From positions 248,001 through 312,000 of the forward strand of contig JAKLKU010000001.1 in the NCBI GenBank assembly GCA_023150475.1: a stretch of 64,000 bases of DNA. Reading direction: 5' to 3'. The DNA is from Planctomycetota bacterium. GTDB taxonomy: Bacteria > Planctomycetota > UBA1135 > GCA-002686595. Position 1 is the stretch's first letter. Each line of letters opens with the position of its first letter. The translations under genes and the position numbers were made by a program. Below are positions 43,589-55,810 of the stretch, piece after piece. The notes beneath the pieces are model-generated. The model was not told the origin of the DNA. It saw only the letters and a program-made list of their open reading frames with translations, and did not search any database.

Positions 43589-45250
43589 ATGGCCAAACAA
43601 ATGGTCTTCGAGGCGGACGCGCGTGATGCGATCCGCCGCGGTGTGGAGAAGCTCGCCAAGGCCGTCACCAGCACGCTCGGACCGCGCGGTCGCAACGCGG
43701 TGCTCGACAAGGGCTGGGGCGCGCCGACGGTGACCAAGGACGGCGTCAGCGTCGCCGAGGAGATCCAGCTCACCGATCCCTACGAGCACATGGGCGCACA
43801 GCTCGTGAAGGAAGTCGCGTCGAAGACGAGCGACGTCGCGGGCGACGGCACGACCACGGCGACGCTGCTCACGGAAGCGATCTTCTCGCGTGGCTTGCGC
43901 GCGATCACCGCCGGCGCGTCGCACGCGCGCATCTCGGCCGCGCTGAACGACGGCCTCGCCGCCGTCACCGCGGCGCTCGACAAGGCGGCGCGCCCGGTCA
44001 AGGGCAACGACGAGGTCCGCCAGGTCGGCACGATCTCGGCGAACAACGACGCGCGCGTCGGCAAGATCATCGGCGATGCGATGGACAAGGTCGGCAAGGA
44101 CGGCGTGATCACCGTCGAAGAGGGCAAGACCCTCGAGACCGAAGTGACGGTCGTCGAAGGCATGCAGTTCGACCGCGGCTTCATCTCGCCGCACTTCGTC
44201 ACGAACACCAACTCGATGGAAGTCGAGTACGAGAAGCCGTTCATCCTCGTCTTCGAAGACAAGATCGGCTCGATCCAGAAGCTGCTGCCGCTGCTCGAAG
44301 CCGTCAAGAACGCGAACCGGCCGCTCCTGATCATCGCCGAAGACGTCGAGTCGGAAGCGCTCGCCACGTTGGTGGTCAACAAGCTGCGCGGCATCCTGAC
44401 GTGCTGCGCGGTCAAGGCGCCGGGTTACGGCGATCGCCGCAAGGCGATGCTCGAGGACATCGCGATCCTGACCGGCGCGAAGCCGGTGATGAAGGACCTC
44501 GGCCTCGAACTCGACCGCGTCACGACTCGCGACCTCGGCACGGCGAAGCGTGTCGTCGTCGCTGCGGAGAACACGACGATCGTCGGCGGCGCCGGCAGCC
44601 GCGCCGACGTCGAAGCGCGCGTCGCGCAGATCCGCGCCGAGATCGAAGTCACGACCTCCGACTACGACCGCGAGAAGCTCCAAGAGCGGCTCGCGAAGCT
44701 GACCGGCGGCATCGCGCAGATCAACGTCGGCGGCGCGACCGAGACCGAAGTCAAGGAGCGCAAGGCGCTGATCGAAGACGCGTTGCACTCGACGCGCGCG
44801 GCCGTCGAGTCGGGCATCCTGCCCGGCGGCGGCGTCGCGCTGCTGCGTGCCCGCGAAGCGGTCGCCGGTCTGCGCAAGAAGGACGACGAGGACTACGACA
44901 TGGGCCTCGACGTGCTCTACCAAGCGCTTTCGCGCCCGGTCGAGAAGATCGCCGAGAACGCCGGCAAGGACGGCGCGGTCGTCGTGCACAAGATCCTGCG
45001 CGAGAAGAACCCGAACTGGGGCTACGACGCGCTCAACGACGGCTACGTCGACATGGTGAAGAGCGGCATCGTCGATCCGGCGAAGGTCACCAAGGCCGCG
45101 CTGCAGAACGCGATCAGCGTCGCGTCGCTGCTCCTCTCCACCGACTGTCTGATCGCGAGTCTGCCGGAGAAGAAGAAGAAGCCCGGTCCGGGCGGTCCGG
45201 GCGGAGGCATGGAAGGCATGGACGAGATGGGCGGAGGCATGGACTTCTAG
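43589..45250 (+). CDS. groEL1: 60-kDa chaperonin GroEL, first copy
   Basis: 553 residues. Typical GroEL blocks are present: [27 protein letters not shown]-site [38 protein letters not shown] and [15 protein letters not shown]. The C-terminus is a GGM-type tail ([16 protein letters not shown]), as in canonical folding chambers. It refolds proteins using ATP and a GroES lid, but no groES is adjacent. The frame is open upstream; [15 protein letters not shown] is the family start. A second, divergent groEL follows after 60 bases. Confidence 0.95.
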   Translation: MAKQMVFEADARDAIRRGVEKLAKAVTSTLGPRGRNAVLDKGWGAPTVTKDGVSVAEEIQLTDPYEHMGAQLVKEVASKTSDVAGDGTTTATLLTEAIFSRGLRAITAGASHARISAALNDGLAAVTAALDKAARPVKGNDEVRQVGTISANNDARVGKIIGDAMDKVGKDGVITVEEGKTLETEVTVVEGMQFDRGFISPHFVTNTNSMEVEYEKPFILVFEDKIGSIQKLLPLLEAVKNANRPLLIIAEDVESEALATLVVNKLRGILTCCAVKAPGYGDRRKAMLEDIAILTGAKPVMKDLGLELDRVTTRDLGTAKRVVVAAENTTIVGGAGSRADVEARVAQIRAEIEVTTSDYDREKLQERLAKLTGGIAQINVGGATETEVKERKALIEDALHSTRAAVESGILPGGGVALLRAREAVAGLRKKDDEDYDMGLDVLYQALSRPVEKIAENAGKDGAVVVHKILREKNPNWGYDALNDGYVDMVKSGIVDPAKVTKAALQNAISVASLLLSTDCLIASLPEKKKKPGPGGPGGGMEGMDEMGGGMDF

Positions 45251-46915
<1,665 letters not shown>

Positions 46916-47042
46916 GCCTGCGCGCTCCGACACGTTCGAGGCGGTCGGCGGCTTCCGCGAGGGAGCGCACGGCCGCCTCGAGCGCTAGGACGATTCGAGC
47001 TCGAACCCGAAACCTTCCGCTCCCCACGCCGCACGCACCGCG

Positions 47043-48155
47043 ATGAGCGACAAACGCGATTACTACGAAGTCCTGGGCGTGGCGCGCGACGCGTCGGAAG
47101 ACGACGTCAAGAAGGCGTTCCGCAAGCTCGCGCTCAAGTACCACCCGGACCGCAATCCGGGCGACAAGGAAGCCGAAGCGAAGTTCAAGGAAGCGGCGGC
47201 GGCCTACGAAGTGCTCTCCGACGCGCAGAAGCGCGCCCAGTACGACCAGTTCGGCCATCGCGCGTTCGAACAGGGCGGCTACGCCGGGCAGCGCTTCACG
47301 AACGTCGAGGACATCTTCTCGGCGTTCGGCGACATCTTCGGCGGCGGGATGTTCGGCGACCTGTTCGGTCGCAGTCGCGGCGGCCCTCGTGCAGGTCGCG
47401 ATCTCAAGGTCGTGCTCGATCTGACGCTCGAGGAGATCGACAGCGGCGTCGAGAAGACGCTCTCGCTGAAGCGTCAGGAACACTGCGCACCGTGCAAGGG
47501 CAGCGGCGCGAAGCCTGGCACGTCGCGCACGACGTGCACCACCTGCGGCGGCCGCGGCCAAGTGATGCGCAGCCAAGGCCTCTTCGCGATCTCGACGCCG
47601 TGTCCGCGCTGCGCCGGCGCGGGCCAGATGGTCGAGTCGCCGTGCACGAGCTGCCGCGGAACCGGCTTCGAGACCAAGAAAGCCGACGTGAAGATCTCGA
47701 TCCCGCCGGGCATCGAAGAAGGCGTGCGTCTGCGGATCACCGGAGAAGGCGACGCGGGTGATCCCGCGGCGCCGCGTGGCGACCTCTACTGCTCGATCCG
47801 CGAGGTCCAGCACAAGATCTTCCAACGCAGCGGCGCGGACCTGATCACCGAGATCCCGGTCTCGTTCGCGCAAGTCGCGCTCGGTGACTCCGTCGAAGTG
47901 CCGACGCTGCGCGGACGCGCCGAAATGGCGATTCCCGCCGGCACACCGACGGGCAAGGTGTTCCGTCTGCGCGGCCAAGGCTTGCCGGTGCTCGAAGGCC
48001 GAGGGCGCGGCGACCAGCTCGTGCGCGTCTTCGTGGAGGTCCCGAAGAAACTGAACGACAAGCAGCGCGAGCTCTTGAAGCAGTTCGCCGAGATCGAGAA
48101 GAAGTCGGCCGGCGACAAGTCGTTCTTCGATCGCATCGTCGCGTACTTCAATTGA
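47043..48155 (+). CDS. dnaJ: Chaperone protein DnaJ
   Basis: 370 residues with full type I architecture: J domain ([12 protein letters not shown] ... HPD in KYHPDRNPG), Gly/Phe region with [11 protein letters not shown], four zinc-knuckle repeats [24 protein letters not shown] and CTSCRGTG, and C-terminal substrate-binding domains. It delivers unfolded protein to DnaK and stimulates its ATPase. No dnaK is in the window. grpE follows after three bases, so the two are co-transcribed. Confidence 0.96.
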   Translation: MSDKRDYYEVLGVARDASEDDVKKAFRKLALKYHPDRNPGDKEAEAKFKEAAAAYEVLSDAQKRAQYDQFGHRAFEQGGYAGQRFTNVEDIFSAFGDIFGGGMFGDLFGRSRGGPRAGRDLKVVLDLTLEEIDSGVEKTLSLKRQEHCAPCKGSGAKPGTSRTTCTTCGGRGQVMRSQGLFAISTPCPRCAGAGQMVESPCTSCRGTGFETKKADVKISIPPGIEEGVRLRITGEGDAGDPAAPRGDLYCSIREVQHKIFQRSGADLITEIPVSFAQVALGDSVEVPTLRGRAEMAIPAGTPTGKVFRLRGQGLPVLEGRGRGDQLVRVFVEVPKKLNDKQRELLKQFAEIEKKSAGDKSFFDRIVAYFN

Positions 48156-48158
48156 GCC

Positions 48159-48716
48159 ATGAGCGAAGCACCCACCACGCACTCACCCGATCCCGACGCC
48201 GTGCCGCCGACGGAGACGCCGGCGAGCGACGAGACGAGCGCGCTGCGCGCGGAACGCGAGCGGCTGCAGTCGCAGCTCCTGCGTGCGCAAGCCGACTACC
48301 AGAACCTGAAGCGCCGCACCGCGAGCGACGCCGACGAGAAGGTCAAACGCGCGCTCTCGGGCCTCTTCGAGCAGGTCTTCCTCGCGCTCGACAACCTCGA
48401 ACTCGCCCTGGCGAGCGCCGAAGGCAAGGCGGACAGTCCGTTCGCGCGGGGCATCCGGTTGACGCACGAGAAACTCCTGCGAGGTCTCGAACTCGCCGGC
48501 GTCCAACCGCTCGCGGTGAGCGAGAAGCTCGACCCCACCAAACAAGAAGCCGTCGCCACCGAGCCGCGCAACGACGTCGAGCCGGGCACGGTGCTCGGCG
48601 TGTTGCGCACGGGCTACGCGTACCAAGGACAAGTCGTGCGGCCGACCCAAGTGCGCGTCGCGACGCGCGGCCCGAACTCCAGCGCAGCCTCCGCGGCGAA
48701 GGACGAGGTGCGCTGA
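48159..48716 (+). CDS. grpE: Nucleotide exchange factor GrpE
   Basis: 185 residues. An acidic, disordered start is followed by the long coiled coil (LRAERERLQSQLLRAQADYQNLKRRTASDADEKV in separated parts) with the GrpE signature NLELAL, and by the beta domain ending in GYAYQGQVVRPTQVRVA. GrpE releases ADP from DnaK. It overlaps the zinc-ribbon gene by one base and follows dnaJ directly. Confidence 0.95.
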   Translation: MSEAPTTHSPDPDAVPPTETPASDETSALRAERERLQSQLLRAQADYQNLKRRTASDADEKVKRALSGLFEQVFLALDNLELALASAEGKADSPFARGIRLTHEKLLRGLELAGVQPLAVSEKLDPTKQEAVATEPRNDVEPGTVLGVLRTGYAYQGQVVRPTQVRVATRGPNSSAASAAKDEVR

Positions 48717-49090
48717 TGCCGACCTACGACTACGTCTGCAAGGCGTGCGGGCACGAGCTCGAGATCTTCCAGTCGATCACCGAGGCGCCGAAGAAGAAGT
48801 GCCCGAAGTGCAAGAAGTCGAAGCTCGAACGCCGCATCGGCTCGGGCGCGGCGATCCTGTTCAAGGGTTCGGGCTTCTACCAGACCGACTACCGTTCGGA
48901 GTCGTACAAGGCCGCCGAGAAGGCGGACAAGAGCGAGTCGAAGTCGAGCGAAACCAAGGCGTCCCCCGAGCCGAAAGCCGCAGAACCGAAATCCGGCGAC
49001 TCGAAGCCCGGCGAGTCGAAGTCGAAGGACTCCCACGCGCACAAGTCCCCGCACTCCGGGGCGCACAAGGGTTCGAAGCACAAGCACTGA
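48716..49090 (+). CDS. FmdB-family zinc-ribbon protein
   Basis: 124 residues. The N-terminus MPTYDYVCKACGHELEIFQS with CPKCKKSK is the FmdB-type zinc ribbon: CxxC at 9-12 and a second CxxC near 30. GSGFYQTDYRS ends the family core. The last 60 residues are Ser/Lys/Pro/His-rich and probably disordered. FmdB proteins are putative regulators; location directly after grpE, with the ATG overlapping its stop, suggests a link to the heat-shock operon. Confidence 0.85.
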   Translation: MPTYDYVCKACGHELEIFQSITEAPKKKCPKCKKSKLERRIGSGAAILFKGSGFYQTDYRSESYKAAEKADKSESKSSETKASPEPKAAEPKSGDSKPGESKSKDSHAHKSPHSGAHKGSKHKH

Positions 49091-49185
49091 GCCGGTGCGC
49101 CCGCCGGCGCGGCGTGCGGCGCGCCACGACGTCTCCGTCCACCGCACCCGCGACGTTCGCGCCGAACTTCGCGCCACGCACTGCG

Positions 49186-50025
49186 TCAGGCGAGGAAGAG
49201 CTCTTCGACCACGGCGCCGATCGCATCGGTCCCGACGTTGCCGATCACGCGATCCGCGCACGCCAACGCTTCCGGCATGCCGTCCCCCATCGCGACGGCG
49301 AGCCCCGCCGCTTCGAACATCGGGATGTCGTTCGTGGCGTCGCCGAACGCGACGACGCGCTCGGCCTGGATGCCGTAGAGCTCCGCGAGCACGCGCAAGC
49401 CCTCCGCCTTGCCGCGGCACGGCGGATGGACGTCGACGACCTGCAAACGCGAGTCGCGATGGTGCGCGAGCACGTTGAGCGGGAAGTGGGTCGCGTAGAG
49501 CGGCTGATCGATCCACGCTTCGAGTTCCGCGGCGAACGCCGCGGACGTCGGGTAGCTCTCCGAGAAGAGCGTCACGCGGATCGCGCGGCGAAAGCGCATC
49601 TCGTCGGGCGTGCTCGGCACGAGCCCGGTCATGTCCTTCAGCGCGAGGCGCTCCATCTCCGTGCGCGGCGGAAGCGTGTATTTCGCTCCCGCGCACATGC
49701 TGACGGTCAGGAGTCCGTGGCGCTCGCCGAACGCGATCGCGCGGTCGAGCGTGCGTTTCGAGAGCACACGTTCTTCGAGCAACCGTTTGCGCGCCGGGCA
49801 CCAGAGCCCGGCGCCGTTGAACACGATCGCAGGCGTGTCGAGCGCGAGTTGCTCGAGCACGGGAATCGTCGCGAGCTCCGAACGGCCGGTCGCCACGAGC
49901 ACCTTCACGCCGCGCTCGTGTGCGGCGCGCAGCGCTGCCAGCGTGCGCGGATGGATCCGGTCGCGCTCGTCGACGAGCGTGCCGTCGAGGTCGAGCAGGA
50001 TGGCGTCGTAGCGGCGCTCGGTCAC
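49186..50025 (-). CDS. Cof-type HAD superfamily hydrolase
   Basis: 279 residues. HAD motif I is ILLDLDGTLVD (nucleophile Asp12, acid Asp14), motif II VLVATGR, motif III Lys in GKAEGL, and motif IV VVAFGDATNDIPMF. A C2-type cap lies between residues about 85 and 195, as in Cof-type phosphatases that act on sugar phosphates or nucleotides. The exact substrate cannot be read from the sequence. It is monocistronic on the minus strand. Confidence 0.88.
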   Translation of the reverse strand: MTERRYDAILLDLDGTLVDERDRIHPRTLAALRAAHERGVKVLVATGRSELATIPVLEQLALDTPAIVFNGAGLWCPARKRLLEERVLSKRTLDRAIAFGERHGLLTVSMCAGAKYTLPPRTEMERLALKDMTGLVPSTPDEMRFRRAIRVTLFSESYPTSAAFAAELEAWIDQPLYATHFPLNVLAHHRDSRLQVVDVHPPCRGKAEGLRVLAELYGIQAERVVAFGDATNDIPMFEAAGLAVAMGDGMPEALACADRVIGNVGTDAIGAVVEELFLA

Positions 50026-50073
50026 CGCGGGAGTCTAGTCGGCGCACTGGTCCGTCGCGAGTCTCGCGGGCTC

Positions 50074-50100
50074 CGCGAGACCCGCGAGACCCGCGAGACC
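50074..50100. repeat. Three tandem 9-bp repeats
   Basis: CGCGAGACC occurs three times in the gap between the HAD gene and the large secreted protein. It is a small example of the unrelated tandem repeats scattered in this backbone. Confidence 0.8.
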
Positions 50101-50134
50101 CGCGTCGCACGCGGGCTCGCGGCCGCCGCGGACG

Positions 50135-53100
50135 TCACGGCATCTGCACGGTCACCGGCGACGTCGCGCCGTCCTGAACTTCGACGTTCTGTTCGACCGG
50201 CTTCGGCTGGTTGCCCGGGCCGAAGCCGCCGAGACCGCGGACCGACAGTTTCCAGGGGCCGGGCTTGAGGCCGTCGAGCGTCAACTTGCCTTCCTCGCTC
50301 GTGACTTCGTTCTTCTCGTCGGGCGCTTCGCCGTCGCCGGCCCACACGGCGCGCACGAGGTAGAAGCTCTGGCCTTCGGGCGCATTCCCGACCACCGTGA
50401 TGTCGAGCGCGCCGGCGCGCGGGAGCGACAGGTCGACGCCGCGTTTGGTTTCGCCGCTCGCGACGCGCAAAGGCTCCGACCGTGTCTCTTGGAACTTGGG
50501 CGCCCGACTCTTCACGCGCAACTCCGCGTCGGCCGGCACGCCACGCAGCCGGTAGCGGCCGTCGGCGTCCGTGCGCGTGCGGACCTGCTCGCCGCCGCCG
50601 AACGACGCGACCGAGCCTCCCGCGCCGCCGACCATCACCGTGCGCATCATCACGGCGCGAGGTTGCGCCTCGGCTTGCGCACGCTCGGGCCACACTTCGG
50701 CGTTGACGACCGGTTTGCCGTCGACGTCGACGACCCGCCCTTCGACGATCGCGAGCGGCAAATCGAGATCGACGCGCTCGTCGAGGTCGTCGACGCGCAC
50801 CTCGTGTTCGTGCGGCAACACGCGATCCGCGTGCGTGACCGACAGCGTGTACTCGCCGGCCCGGACGTTCTCGAGCACGTACGAACCGTCGGCGCCGGTC
50901 TGCGTGCGCGGACCTTGGGGCCCGAACGGCATGCGCGGGCGATCGTCGCTCGAGCGTTTTTCGAGCGTCAGCGTCGCGCCCGCGAGCGCGCTGCCCGCTT
51001 CGGTGATCCGCCCCCGCAGAGTCGAGAGCTCCGGCGCGACGACGGTGACGTCGGACTCGCCGCCTTCCTTCACGTCGACGTCGGTCCACGGATCTCCGTC
51101 CTCTTCGCCGCCACCGAAGACGACGAAACTCAAGTCGCCGCCGAACGCGACGGCCCCGCCGGCCTCGACCTTCGCCCGGAAGCCGTGCACGCCAGGCTCG
51201 AGATGCCGGAAATGAGCGATGCCCTCAGCATCGGTGACGACGCTGCGCCCTTCATCGGGATCGAAGTCGCCGAGGGAAGGCGCGTCGGCGGCGTTCGGCG
51301 CCCGGCGCTCGATGCGCGCGCCCGCTTTCGGCTTGCCGTCCGAGCCGACGAGCTTCGCGTGGACCGTGCCGCCTCGGCCGAGGTGCACCACGCGCTCGGC
51401 GGAAGCCCCGCTCGAGAGTTCGAAGGGCTCACTCTTCGTCGGCGCGTAGTCCGAGTGCCGCACGCGCAGCCGGCAGCGCGGACTGTCGATCGTCGTCAAG
51501 CGTGCGATCCCTTCGGCGTCCGTGCGCGCCTGCGTCGAGTCACCGAACTCGATCTCCGCGTCGTCGGTGGCGCCGAGGCGCACGCCGACGCGATGCCCGA
51601 GCGTGTCGACTGCTTCGGGAGCGAGCGTCACGCGCGCACCGTCGACCGGCTGGCCGGTGGTGGCATCGAGCACGCGCACCGTGAGCACGTTGGCGGGCAC
51701 GAGTTCGATCACGCCAAAGTCGAGTTCCGTGCCCTGCGCGAGTGCGATGTCGTCGCGGCGGTACGGTTCGTAGCCGACCGCGTCGATGTTCAAGGTCACG
51801 TTCTGGCCGTCGCGCGGACGCAGTCGGCCCGCGCGCACGCGACCTTCGGGATGGGTGCGTTTCGTCGCGCCTGCTTCGTCCTGCAAGGGCATCGGCCAAT
51901 CGGTTCCGACCGCGACGTCGAACGTTTCGAGCGGTTGCTTCGTCTTCGCGTCGATCACGCGGAAGACGAGACTCGACTCCGGTTGGAACGCGAGTTCGAT
52001 GCCGCTCGCGCCGGCTTCCACCGTCACGCGGGTGGTCAGCGCGTCGCCGAACCAATCGAACTCGCGGTCCTTGCGAGCGCCGCTGAGTTGATACCGCTGC
52101 CCTTTGCGCGCGCCGCGGACCACGAACGATCCGTCCGCCGCGACGTCCGCCTTCCGCGACTCGCGATGCGCGGCTCCGGCGACTTCGTGTTCGTCGTCCG
52201 ACGTCCTCGACGCGTGCGTGAACTCGGGCCACGCCGTGACGCCGAGCGCGCCGACGAGGTCCGCCGGAACGTCGACGACACGACCGGAGATGTCGAGGCC
52301 TTCCGGAAGCACGATCTCGAGCCCGTCGACACGTTCACCGGGCGACTGCGTGCTGCCGCTCGTCACTTGGTCCGGATGGAACTCGGAAGTCGTCAACAGC
52401 CGAAACGGACCGACCGCCAACATGTCGACCGTGAAGCGGCCGTTCCCGTCCGTCTTGGCGAGCGGCACGCCGAGCGGCCGCCCGAATTGCACGACGAAGG
52501 GCCCACTCTGCGCCGCGATGCTCGAAAGTTCCGCGTCGGCGACCGCGCGACCGAACGCGTCGACGACTCGCCCGGTGAGCACGACGCCGCGCGAGAGCTC
52601 GAAGTCGCCGAGGTCGTGCGCGGACCCCGCCGGGATCGGCACGTCGTAACGATCGAGCAGCGCGAAGCCGCTCGCACGCACCGCGATACGCACGTTGCCG
52701 GGCTCCGTCTTCGCCAGCGTGAAACGGCCTTGCGCGTCCGTCACGACGCTCTCGATGTCGCGTCCCGGGATGCCCGCGAAACCGCCGCGAGCGTCGACCG
52801 GCCAGCGCGTGTACTCGAAGCTCTTCGCCGCGAGCACGCGGGCTCCGGCGACCGGTTGTTTCGCCGAGTCGACGACTCGACCGGTGACCGCGACCGGAGG
52901 CTTCGCCGCCGAGGCCGTCGTCGACTTCGCCGTCGGACCGGACGGCGCGGAGACCGACGCACGTTCGGCGTCGGGCTGCGCCGTGGGTTCGGAGAGTGCC
53001 GGCGCGGACTGCGGCTCGGCGGCCGGCGTCGGCGTCGCTGCGGCCGGACCCGCGGCGGCCGTGCGGACCTCGCTCTTCGAGCCGACGTAGAACCACGCGG

Positions 53101-53149
53101 CGATGCCGGCGGCGATCAGGAACAAGACGACGATGATCGCGGAACGCAT
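50135..53149 (-). CDS. Large membrane-anchored protein with carboxypeptidase-regulatory-like repeats
   Basis: 1004 residues. One N-terminal transmembrane helix (about 5-24) is followed by a Pro/Ala/Thr-rich stalk and then a series of beta-sandwich modules with the signature GRVVD ... QPVAGARV ... TDAQGRFTL, repeated about eight times. These resemble carboxypeptidase regulatory-like (peptidase-associated, Ig-like) domains that mediate binding or adhesion outside the cell. GAGG upstream supports the ATG at 53149. The frame is open to 53380, but that part has no domain. The ligand is unknown. Confidence 0.75.
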   Translation of the reverse strand: MRSAIIVVLFLIAAGIAAWFYVGSKSEVRTAAAGPAAATPTPAAEPQSAPALSEPTAQPDAERASVSAPSGPTAKSTTASAAKPPVAVTGRVVDSAKQPVAGARVLAAKSFEYTRWPVDARGGFAGIPGRDIESVVTDAQGRFTLAKTEPGNVRIAVRASGFALLDRYDVPIPAGSAHDLGDFELSRGVVLTGRVVDAFGRAVADAELSSIAAQSGPFVVQFGRPLGVPLAKTDGNGRFTVDMLAVGPFRLLTTSEFHPDQVTSGSTQSPGERVDGLEIVLPEGLDISGRVVDVPADLVGALGVTAWPEFTHASRTSDDEHEVAGAAHRESRKADVAADGSFVVRGARKGQRYQLSGARKDREFDWFGDALTTRVTVEAGASGIELAFQPESSLVFRVIDAKTKQPLETFDVAVGTDWPMPLQDEAGATKRTHPEGRVRAGRLRPRDGQNVTLNIDAVGYEPYRRDDIALAQGTELDFGVIELVPANVLTVRVLDATTGQPVDGARVTLAPEAVDTLGHRVGVRLGATDDAEIEFGDSTQARTDAEGIARLTTIDSPRCRLRVRHSDYAPTKSEPFELSSGASAERVVHLGRGGTVHAKLVGSDGKPKAGARIERRAPNAADAPSLGDFDPDEGRSVVTDAEGIAHFRHLEPGVHGFRAKVEAGGAVAFGGDLSFVVFGGGEEDGDPWTDVDVKEGGESDVTVVAPELSTLRGRITEAGSALAGATLTLEKRSSDDRPRMPFGPQGPRTQTGADGSYVLENVRAGEYTLSVTHADRVLPHEHEVRVDDLDERVDLDLPLAIVEGRVVDVDGKPVVNAEVWPERAQAEAQPRAVMMRTVMVGGAGGSVASFGGGEQVRTRTDADGRYRLRGVPADAELRVKSRAPKFQETRSEPLRVASGETKRGVDLSLPRAGALDITVVGNAPEGQSFYLVRAVWAGDGEAPDEKNEVTSEEGKLTLDGLKPGPWKLSVRGLGGFGPGNQPKPVEQNVEVQDGATSPVTVQMP

Positions 53150-53400
53150 GGGGACCTCGTGCAACGGTCGGGCGGTGTCTTCGGGGGCGCGACACGGGTG
53201 CGTCGCTCGTTCCCGCGGGCCGCTACGCGCTTGCGCGGACGCGCGTTGGATGGCGGCAGCGGAATCCAAGCCCTCGGGCTCGTCTCTGACAAGGGTCTGA
53301 CAACTCTCGGGCGCGGTCGCTTGCAGCGTCGCGTCGAGCGGGTTTTGATGGGCACGCGTCGCGCCTCGCCCGGCGCGCATTTTCCTTCGCGGAGTCCTCG

Positions 53401-55002
53401 ATGCTGCGTCCGCTGCTCCGATTCGTCACGCTCGTCGCCGTGCTTGCGCTGGCCGGCTCATCGCTCGCGCCTCGCGTGCTCGCACAGGCCCCCAAGGCCG
53501 GCGGTTGGTACGAAGACAAGACCGATCTGGGCTTCAAGATCCAGATCCCGAAGGATTGGGACTTCGTGCCGCCGCAGCCGAACGATCCCAATCTGATCGG
53601 CAAGTACGTCGCGCCGCACAACGCGGGGCTCAACCTGAAGAGCGGCCAGACCTGGGGCTACGAAGTCCAACTGCTGAAGTTCGACCGTCGGGAAAAACCC
53701 GCGGAGGACCGAACCAAGCCGCGGATGCGCGGCTCGGAAAGCGCCGCGGAGTACGTCGAAGACACGTTCGTCGGCGAGTGGAAGCCCGACCCCGAGAAGA
53801 AGTTCAAGGCCGGCAAGCTCGAAGTGAAGGAGCTGCAGTTCTCGACGACGCTCTTCGACACCGATCCCGCGCGCATCTACGTCGCCGTGATCGCGTTGTC
53901 GCCGGACGTCGACATCGCGCTGCTCGGCAACGGACCCGGCGAGAAGAAATGGAGCAAGTTCGAAGGCGCGTTCCAGCAAATGGCGCGCAGCGTCAAGCTC
54001 GTCACCGCGACCACCGCCGCGGCGATCGACGAGTCGAGTTCGATGCGCGAACAAAAGCGCGCGAAACTCGTCGACGAACTCTCGCGGCTGCCCGGTTGGA
54101 AGCTCTACGAGTCCCCCAACTACTTCATCGTCACCGACAGCAAGGACGAGCCGTTCGTCAAGGAGATGATGGACCGGCTCGAGGCGATCCGAAAGATCTA
54201 CGAAGAGACGTACACGCAGAAACAAGCGCTCGAGCTGCGCCGCAAGGCGATCGCGATCCGCAACGCGCGCACCGACGGCGGAGCGGCGCCGGCGCCCGAG
54301 ACCAAGACCGATGCGGAGAACGGCGGCGAGGAAGAAGAGCCGTTGACGGAAGAAGACCTGCTCGCGTCGTTCGAAGCGTCACGCGCGTGCGTCGTGCGCT
54401 TGTGCAGCGAAGAGACGATGTACAAGAGCTACGGCGGCCCCAGCGGTTCCGCGGGCTATTGGAGTCCGTACCACCAAGAGCTCGTCGTCTACGACGATCA
54501 GAAGGAAGGCGGCCGCAGCAACACGTGGAAGACGCTCAACCACGAAGCGTTCCACCAGTACATCTTCTACTTCTACGGCAGCATGACGCCGCACTACTGG
54601 TACAACGAAGGCTCGGGCGACTTCTACTCGGGCTACCAGTACGGCAAGAACAAGAAGTTCGTCCTGAAGCCGTTCGACTGGCGCGTTCAACAGGTCAAGG
54701 ACATGCTCCGCGACGGAACGTTCGTGCCGCTCGACAAGTTCGTCCGTTACACGCGCGAGGAATACTACGGCGCGCGGCGCAGCGACAATTACGCCCAGGG
54801 CTGGTCGCTCGTCTACTTCCTGCGCACCGCGCCGCAGAAGTACTCGGGGTGGAACCCAGCGTGGAACACGATCCTCCCCACCTACCTCGAGACGCTCGCG
54901 ACCAGCGGAAGCCTCGACACGGCGATCGACACTGCATTCAAGGGCGTCGACTACGAAGAGCTGACCAACGCCTGGAAGGGTTATCTCGATCAGGAGCTCT
55001 GA
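53401..55002 (+). CDS. Secreted zinc-metallopeptidase-like protein (DUF1570-like)
   Basis: 533 residues with a signal peptide (cleaved near VLA-QAP, about residue 29). The C-terminal third has the zinc motif HEAFH (381-385) and WYNEGSGDF with Glu403 as third ligand, the layout of MA-clan peptidases such as DUF1570. The N-terminal half (DLGFKIQIPKDWDFVPPQ) resembles a beta-rich PsbP-like fold. It probably acts on proteins in the periplasm. GGAG six bases before the ATG supports the start. It lies divergent from the carboxypeptidase-regulatory-like gene. Confidence 0.75.
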   Translation: MLRPLLRFVTLVAVLALAGSSLAPRVLAQAPKAGGWYEDKTDLGFKIQIPKDWDFVPPQPNDPNLIGKYVAPHNAGLNLKSGQTWGYEVQLLKFDRREKPAEDRTKPRMRGSESAAEYVEDTFVGEWKPDPEKKFKAGKLEVKELQFSTTLFDTDPARIYVAVIALSPDVDIALLGNGPGEKKWSKFEGAFQQMARSVKLVTATTAAAIDESSSMREQKRAKLVDELSRLPGWKLYESPNYFIVTDSKDEPFVKEMMDRLEAIRKIYEETYTQKQALELRRKAIAIRNARTDGGAAPAPETKTDAENGGEEEEPLTEEDLLASFEASRACVVRLCSEETMYKSYGGPSGSAGYWSPYHQELVVYDDQKEGGRSNTWKTLNHEAFHQYIFYFYGSMTPHYWYNEGSGDFYSGYQYGKNKKFVLKPFDWRVQQVKDMLRDGTFVPLDKFVRYTREEYYGARRSDNYAQGWSLVYFLRTAPQKYSGWNPAWNTILPTYLETLATSGSLDTAIDTAFKGVDYEELTNAWKGYLDQEL

Positions 55003-55099
55003 CCCCCGCCGCGCTCGTGCTTTCGCCGCGGACGGCCGAAAAGGAACTCGACTTCGGCCGACCGCCGCGGCACGCTCACGCCTCACCCTCACGACGCTC

Positions 55100-55756
55100 A
55101 TGGGCCTCCGCACTTTCCTTCTGCCCGTCCTCGCTGCTCTCCTTGGGTGCACGAGCTGCACGGGCACCCGCACGCTGACCGATCCGATCCTCGAGATCCG
55201 TTCGCCGAAGGGCACCGAGCTCGGCGTCGCGACCGACTACGGCGTGGTCTTCCTCGGCCGCTACGCGCAGCTCGGCGAGATCGAAGTGGTCGCGTGGTAC
55301 GGCGACGGACCTTCGGTCGAGCTCGCCGTGGTGGAGCCGATCGGCCACGGGCTCTACACCGCCGAGCCCGAGATCAAGGTGCCTCGCGTGCCGCTGTCGT
55401 TCCGCGTGCCGAAGGAAGGCGATCAGGTGCGCCTGATGGGCCGTCGCGGCGCCGAACGTTGGGAGGACAAGGCCTACGTCGTCGCGGATCCGCGTGTCAC
55501 GGGCATCTTGCTCGAACCGACGAGCGACCTCGAGGACGCCGACCAAGTCGGCGCGGGCGTCTACTACGTCAACGAGGATCTCGGCACGACGAAACTCGTC
55601 GGCTTGGTCTCGGGCGTGCTCGAGCTCCGCGATCCCGACGGCGACGTGAGTCGTTACCTGACGGTGTTCGGCCCCGACGATCTCTGGCGGCTCGTCACCT
55701 ACCGCCGCGACCTGCCGCAGAAGCCGCGCTGGATCTACCGCGACGACGTGCTCTGA
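55100..55756 (+). CDS. Putative lipoprotein of unknown function
   Basis: 218 residues. The signal LPVLAALLGCTSC offers a lipobox ending at Cys17 or Cys20, so the mature protein is probably membrane-anchored. The rest is beta-rich with YGVVFLGRYAQLGEIEVVAW and ends WIYRDDVL; no family was recognised. It follows the metallopeptidase-like gene by 97 bases in the same direction and may be expressed with it. Confidence 0.6.
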   Translation: MGLRTFLLPVLAALLGCTSCTGTRTLTDPILEIRSPKGTELGVATDYGVVFLGRYAQLGEIEVVAWYGDGPSVELAVVEPIGHGLYTAEPEIKVPRVPLSFRVPKEGDQVRLMGRRGAERWEDKAYVVADPRVTGILLEPTSDLEDADQVGAGVYYVNEDLGTTKLVGLVSGVLELRDPDGDVSRYLTVFGPDDLWRLVTYRRDLPQKPRWIYRDDVL

Positions 55757-55810
55757 GCGCCTCGCGCGCGAACTCGCCGCGCACGAGCTCGCGGGCACCT
55801 CGTCCCACCG